DNA of 7,386 nt from Thermoplasmata archaeon. Its GTDB lineage: Archaea; Thermoplasmatota; Thermoplasmata; Lutacidiplasmatales; UBA184. Below, piece by piece: positions 6,301-7,386 of this stretch (the stretch's first letter is position 1; each line of letters starts with the position of its first letter). Below the pieces are notes generated by a model. The model was not told the DNA's origin, ran no database searches, and saw only the letters and a list, made by a program, of their open reading frames with translations. The stretch lies in assembly GCA_030040865.1 (NCBI GenBank), contig JASHSX010000010.1, forward strand, positions 1-7,386. The letters run 5' to 3'. A program made the position numbers and the translations under genes.

Positions 6301-7043
6301 ATGTTGTCGCCCGAGGGTCCACACGCCACGTACAGGTATCCGTTGTCTGAATCGAGCGAGATGCTCTCTGGTTCGCCACCAATCGGAAAATTCGACACGA
6401 CGGCGTAGCTGGAGGCGTCAATCTCGGTCGCGCTAGCCGAACCGAAATTGGTGACGAAGACTGCGTTGACGTCACTGTCGTAGACCAGGGCTGTTGGATC
6501 AAGGCCCGTCGAGACATTGGCTTCGAGGGCGTAAGTGCTCGCGTTGTAGACGGCCACCGTGTTCGAAGTGTCCGCCCCGGTGACCCACATGGTGTTGTTC
6601 GTGGCGTCGTACGCGATCTGCGAATCCATTCCGCCCGGGAGGATTCGGACCCCACTGTCGTTCGAGACGTTCATCACGTCGATCCCGGTAGTTCCGACAT
6701 TGCCGCCCGCGATCCAGTCCGTGCCGTTCTCGGAATCGAGCGCGGAGATCTGCGGGAAGGATGTCGAGAGCGACGGGACGTATCCGGAAAAGGTGGTTCG
6801 ATTGTACAGCACGAGGGTGTTCGTCACCGACGCCAAGAAACTCGCAGCGTCGGGGTGGGAGTCGGACTGTGACGGGAACGCCTGAGCCGTCTCTGCGGGC
6901 GCGCCAGCTAAGTCCGTACGATCGGAGGCGGGCAACTGCGAATTGATCGCACTCGCGCCGGTGGAGAGCACCAGCACGAAAAGGACCAGGGCAACCGGAA
7001 CAGCGACTCTAACGGGCGTCCGGGAGAGTTGGCGACCTACCAT
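3348..7043 (-). CDS. Large secreted, membrane-anchored surface protein: YVTN-type beta-propeller blades, five Ig/PKD-like repeats, C-terminal transmembrane helix
   Basis: Start is ATG at 7043 (1231 residues). Residues 1-32 form a signal peptide: basic n-region, hydrophobic core VAVPVALVLFVLVL, and an ASA cleavage site. Residues 98-717 hold 14 propeller blade motifs of the form YDxxNxxxFV. Five Ig/PKD-like repeats (about 720-1154) follow, each with a CX9C pair. Next are a Ser/Thr-rich stalk (1155-1168), one membrane helix (1171-1191), RRRRDNKK, and a Pro/Gly-rich tail to the end. This predicts a type I protein with a large extracellular part and a short cytoplasmic tail. About 38 N-x-S/T sequons suggest heavy N-glycosylation. 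YVTN and PKD/Ig proteins are common in archaeal cell envelopes, with roles in adhesion or the surface layer; no enzymatic motif is seen, so the function is unknown. An in-frame TTG at 7076 would add 11 residues, but it overlaps the promoter-like element. GC is lower than in the left-hand genes. Confidence 0.9.
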   Translation of the reverse strand: MVGRQLSRTPVRVAVPVALVLFVLVLSTGASAINSQLPASDRTDLAGAPAETAQAFPSQSDSHPDAASFLASVTNTLVLYNRTTFSGYVPSLSTSFPQISALDSENGTDWIAGGNVGTTGIDVMNVSNDSGVRILPGGMDSQIAYDATNNTMWVTGADTSNTVAVYNASTYALEANVSTGLDPTALVYDSDVNAVFVTNFGSASATEIDASSYAVVSNFPIGGEPESISLDSDNGYLYVACGPSGDNITGFPQTDPATDHADLSLNGSGQAGISLFDPDNNLLYVSGLSPGVQILDPATSTWVGSISLAPGETYAYDGLALDTSNGALFVAQFFQDNVTEYSPAPTSGSVNAPVAVTTLAKGSNPDSMEFDAAMGRVLVVEQDQDHGPSVNLTEISAATNGIAAWGPLYDLPYGVATNSAGNIAFVYDGQSGDLDWVNAETDQVTHSLFVGYNTLSPRWVGGSVVYDPDNNTVFVDFDPYNVSQADVAVVDALNYTVSYFPTTDFSYPAGMAFDTLDDLLFVDNFGNNNVTVLQPGVPGVVEWVDVGSNPIGAVFDSGDNTIFVSNEDSDTLSVIGGSPPDLSVVKTIDDVGDEPLGLAYDPVNQTIFVGDSDEGDVAVFNATTYAAFGPIPTGYLGYPTFLTYDATNETIIFTEPTEIPLVPGGELGFINATNRTYYGYLQFGDSLGPLAWDGVTGDLFVSGTYPGAVYQLSTGAVTKPPPPLVVYLNAEPSTVENGSTTEFETTVENPVSTLTYNYTGLPPGCVTVNEKDLPCTPNRTGTYTVWVFVNQTGGGSGKASATLTVTARTGPLGVTLEAEPSALPVNNTTTITATVSGGVAPFTFTYSTLPSGCTSENSSTLDCEPTEAGSFVIGVNVSDNVDSMANATARLFVGSLAAVLGASPDSIDLGNTTTLSATVSGNPNGSLTYVYSDLPAGCVSDDTAHLSCTPSAAGRFSPKVEVNDSIGDVAAATAELTVTKVFPPLTTGLTAEPTPILLGRSTTLTATPSGGQAPLTYAYLDLPAGCTSANASTLACTPTQVGVYTIEVNVTDPVGQHAIGSATLSVEAHLTATLVASPTSIGLGNSSTLTTSVAGYFTGALTYRYTALPPGCSSADSSTLVCTPTAKGSYTPQIEVNDSFGNFANASATLGVTANSSSSGSTTSSSSPFPWTWVAAGIVALALVLIVLIASRRRRDNKKEPPKPASEWKPPEGGSSTPPPGSGPPPGGPAP
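3582..4886 (-). repeat. Five tandem Ig/PKD-like domains with a conserved CX9C pair
   Basis: Protein repeats of 85-88 residues inside the surface protein. Each has the order: xAxPSxIxLGNxTTL, ATVSG, LTYxY, LPxGC, nine residues, CTPT, then G-x-Y-x-x-x-V-x-V-N-D and ATLxV. Cysteines fall at residues 765/775, 853/863, 938/948, 1026/1036 and 1112/1122, always ten positions apart. They are the only cysteines in the predicted mature protein apart from C241 in the propeller part. A disulphide loop in each domain is the natural reading outside the cell. The first repeat is the most diverged, while 4 and 5 are close to each other, which fits stepwise duplication. Confidence 0.85.
4893..6752 (-). repeat. 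Fourteen YVTN-type beta-propeller blade repeats
   Basis: Blade cores such as LVYDSDVNAVFVTNF, VVYDPDNNTVFVDFD and LAYDPVNQTIFVGDS start near residues 99, 143, 186, 228, 273, 319, 368, 415, 464, 511, 553, 598, 642 and 690, with a spacing of 42-49 residues. The signature is a hydrophobic pair, Asp, a turn with Asn/Gly, then a strand ending in FV or YV. Blades 7 and 8 (near 368 and 415) are the most degenerate. Fourteen units would build two seven-bladed propellers, although the closure points cannot be seen from sequence alone. Blade 4 contains the lone extra cysteine (C241). Confidence 0.75.
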
Positions 7044-7074
7044 CGCGGGATTCGGGCGGCTCCTAACGTTACCC

Positions 7075-7086
7075 AAACTTAACGGT
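7075..7086 (-). promoter_or_regulatory. Putative TATA box for the surface-protein gene
   Basis: On the - strand the sequence reads ACCGTTAAGTTT, with the TTAA about 39 nt before the ATG at 7043. Transcription start would fall about 10 nt before that ATG, where no usable Shine-Dalgarno site is present. The element overlaps the TAA stop codon of the upstream acetyltransferase gene and contains the same 8-mer, ACCGTTAA, as the aIF2-beta promoter region. This position is the main reason for rejecting the TTG at 7076 as the start. Confidence 0.5.
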
Positions 7087-7386
7087 GTGGTCTACCGCGG
7101 GTGCTCCCGCCGGTGGGCGGCTTCCGTGAGGCATTAGAGCCACGTTGCGCATGTGTAGCCACCGAACCGGACGGGGGGACATTCCGGACAACGACCCATC
7201 GGTGCATCGCGATCTTCCGGTCCCGGGCGAATCCTGCCTTCTCGAACATTCCCAGGGTGCCGCTGCACAGGAACGAACGCGAGACCTTGCGGCCGGTTAC
7301 GTCCTCGGGGTACGCTTCGACGGTGCCGCCCCCAAGCTCGCCGATGGCCCCCAGAGCGCCCCGGAGTGCGACGGTCGCGATCCCGT
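7079..7386 (-). CDS. GNAT-family N-acetyltransferase, C-terminal part (start lies beyond the right edge)
   Basis: Read on the - strand from 7384 to the TAA at 7081-7079, this frame gives 101 residues with no start codon needed inside the window. It contains a pattern I recognise from GNAT acetyltransferases: LGGGTVEAYPED (17-28), GRKVSRSFL (31-39), GTLGMFEKAGFAR (42-54) and HRWVVVR (61-67). Such enzymes move an acetyl group from acetyl-CoA to an amine. The acetyl-CoA-binding loop would lie outside the window and the substrate is unknown. After HRWVVVR, where relatives as I recall them end within a few residues, there is a further tail of about 34 residues rich in Ser, Pro, Gly and Arg that looks like non-domain sequence. 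The surface-protein ATG is 35 nt beyond the stop on the same strand, so partial co-transcription is possible. Confidence 0.75.
   Translation of the reverse strand, partial: GIATVALRGALGAIGELGGGTVEAYPEDVTGRKVSRSFLCSGTLGMFEKAGFARDRKIAMHRWVVVRNVPPSGSVATHAQRGSNASRKPPTGGSTRGRPHR

Noticed and set aside
1261..7043. Surface protein as substrate of the nearby presenilin-type protease
   Set aside because: The protein is a single-pass type I membrane protein, which suits such enzymes in principle. But the genes are on opposite strands and separated by other genes, and no sequence evidence links them.
7044..7076. TTG at 7076 as start of the surface protein
   Set aside because: It adds 11 residues before a complete signal peptide and lies inside the A/T-rich promoter-like element. 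The ATG at 7043 gives a normal signal peptide length.
1..7386. CRISPR array, insertion sequence or defence system
   Set aside because: No short direct repeats with spacers, transposase, terminal inverted repeats or known defence motifs were found. The only repeats are protein-domain repeats within the surface protein.

Overview
The window looks like a chromosomal segment from a high-GC archaeon. The evidence is an archaeal-type aIF2-beta carrying a C-terminal TRAM domain, a deoxyhypusine synthase, a presenilin-type archaeal intramembrane aspartyl protease, TATA-box-like promoters 30-40 nt upstream of starts that lack Shine-Dalgarno sites, and a large secreted YVTN/Ig-like surface protein. An uncultured Thermoplasmata-related euryarchaeon is my best guess. 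That placement is an inference from gene content and protein style, not something the sequence proves.

Left part (1-3192, all + strand). The window opens inside a HAD-superfamily phosphatase resembling phosphoserine phosphatase (5' end missing). After 48 nt with a promoter-like element comes a tight, apparently co-transcribed trio: aIF2-beta with a TRAM domain, then 6 nt later a presenilin-homologue protease, then 21 nt later a deoxyhypusine synthase with a good Shine-Dalgarno site and a GTG start. Two of the three act in translation: aIF2-beta in the initiator-tRNA-carrying aIF2 complex, and deoxyhypusine synthase in modifying aIF5A. The membrane protease between them is the odd member.

Middle (3193-3347). 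A tRNA-Lys (CUU) gene on the + strand has its own TATA-like box. It runs convergently towards the next gene with only a 23-nt gap and no obvious terminator.

Right part (3348-7386, all - strand). One very long gene encodes a secreted, membrane-anchored surface protein of about 1231 residues. It has a signal peptide, 14 beta-propeller blade motifs (two seven-bladed propellers would fit), five Ig/PKD-like repeats each with an invariant CX9C pair, a Ser/Thr-rich stalk, one transmembrane helix, a basic stop-transfer cluster and a Pro-rich cytoplasmic tail. Upstream of it, the C-terminal part of a GNAT acetyltransferase runs in from beyond the right edge. It has no start codon in the window, and its stop codon overlaps the likely promoter of the surface-protein gene.

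I see no mobile element, CRISPR array, rRNA or integration scar. The most unusual items are the architecture of the surface protein and the placing of an intramembrane protease inside a translation-factor operon.
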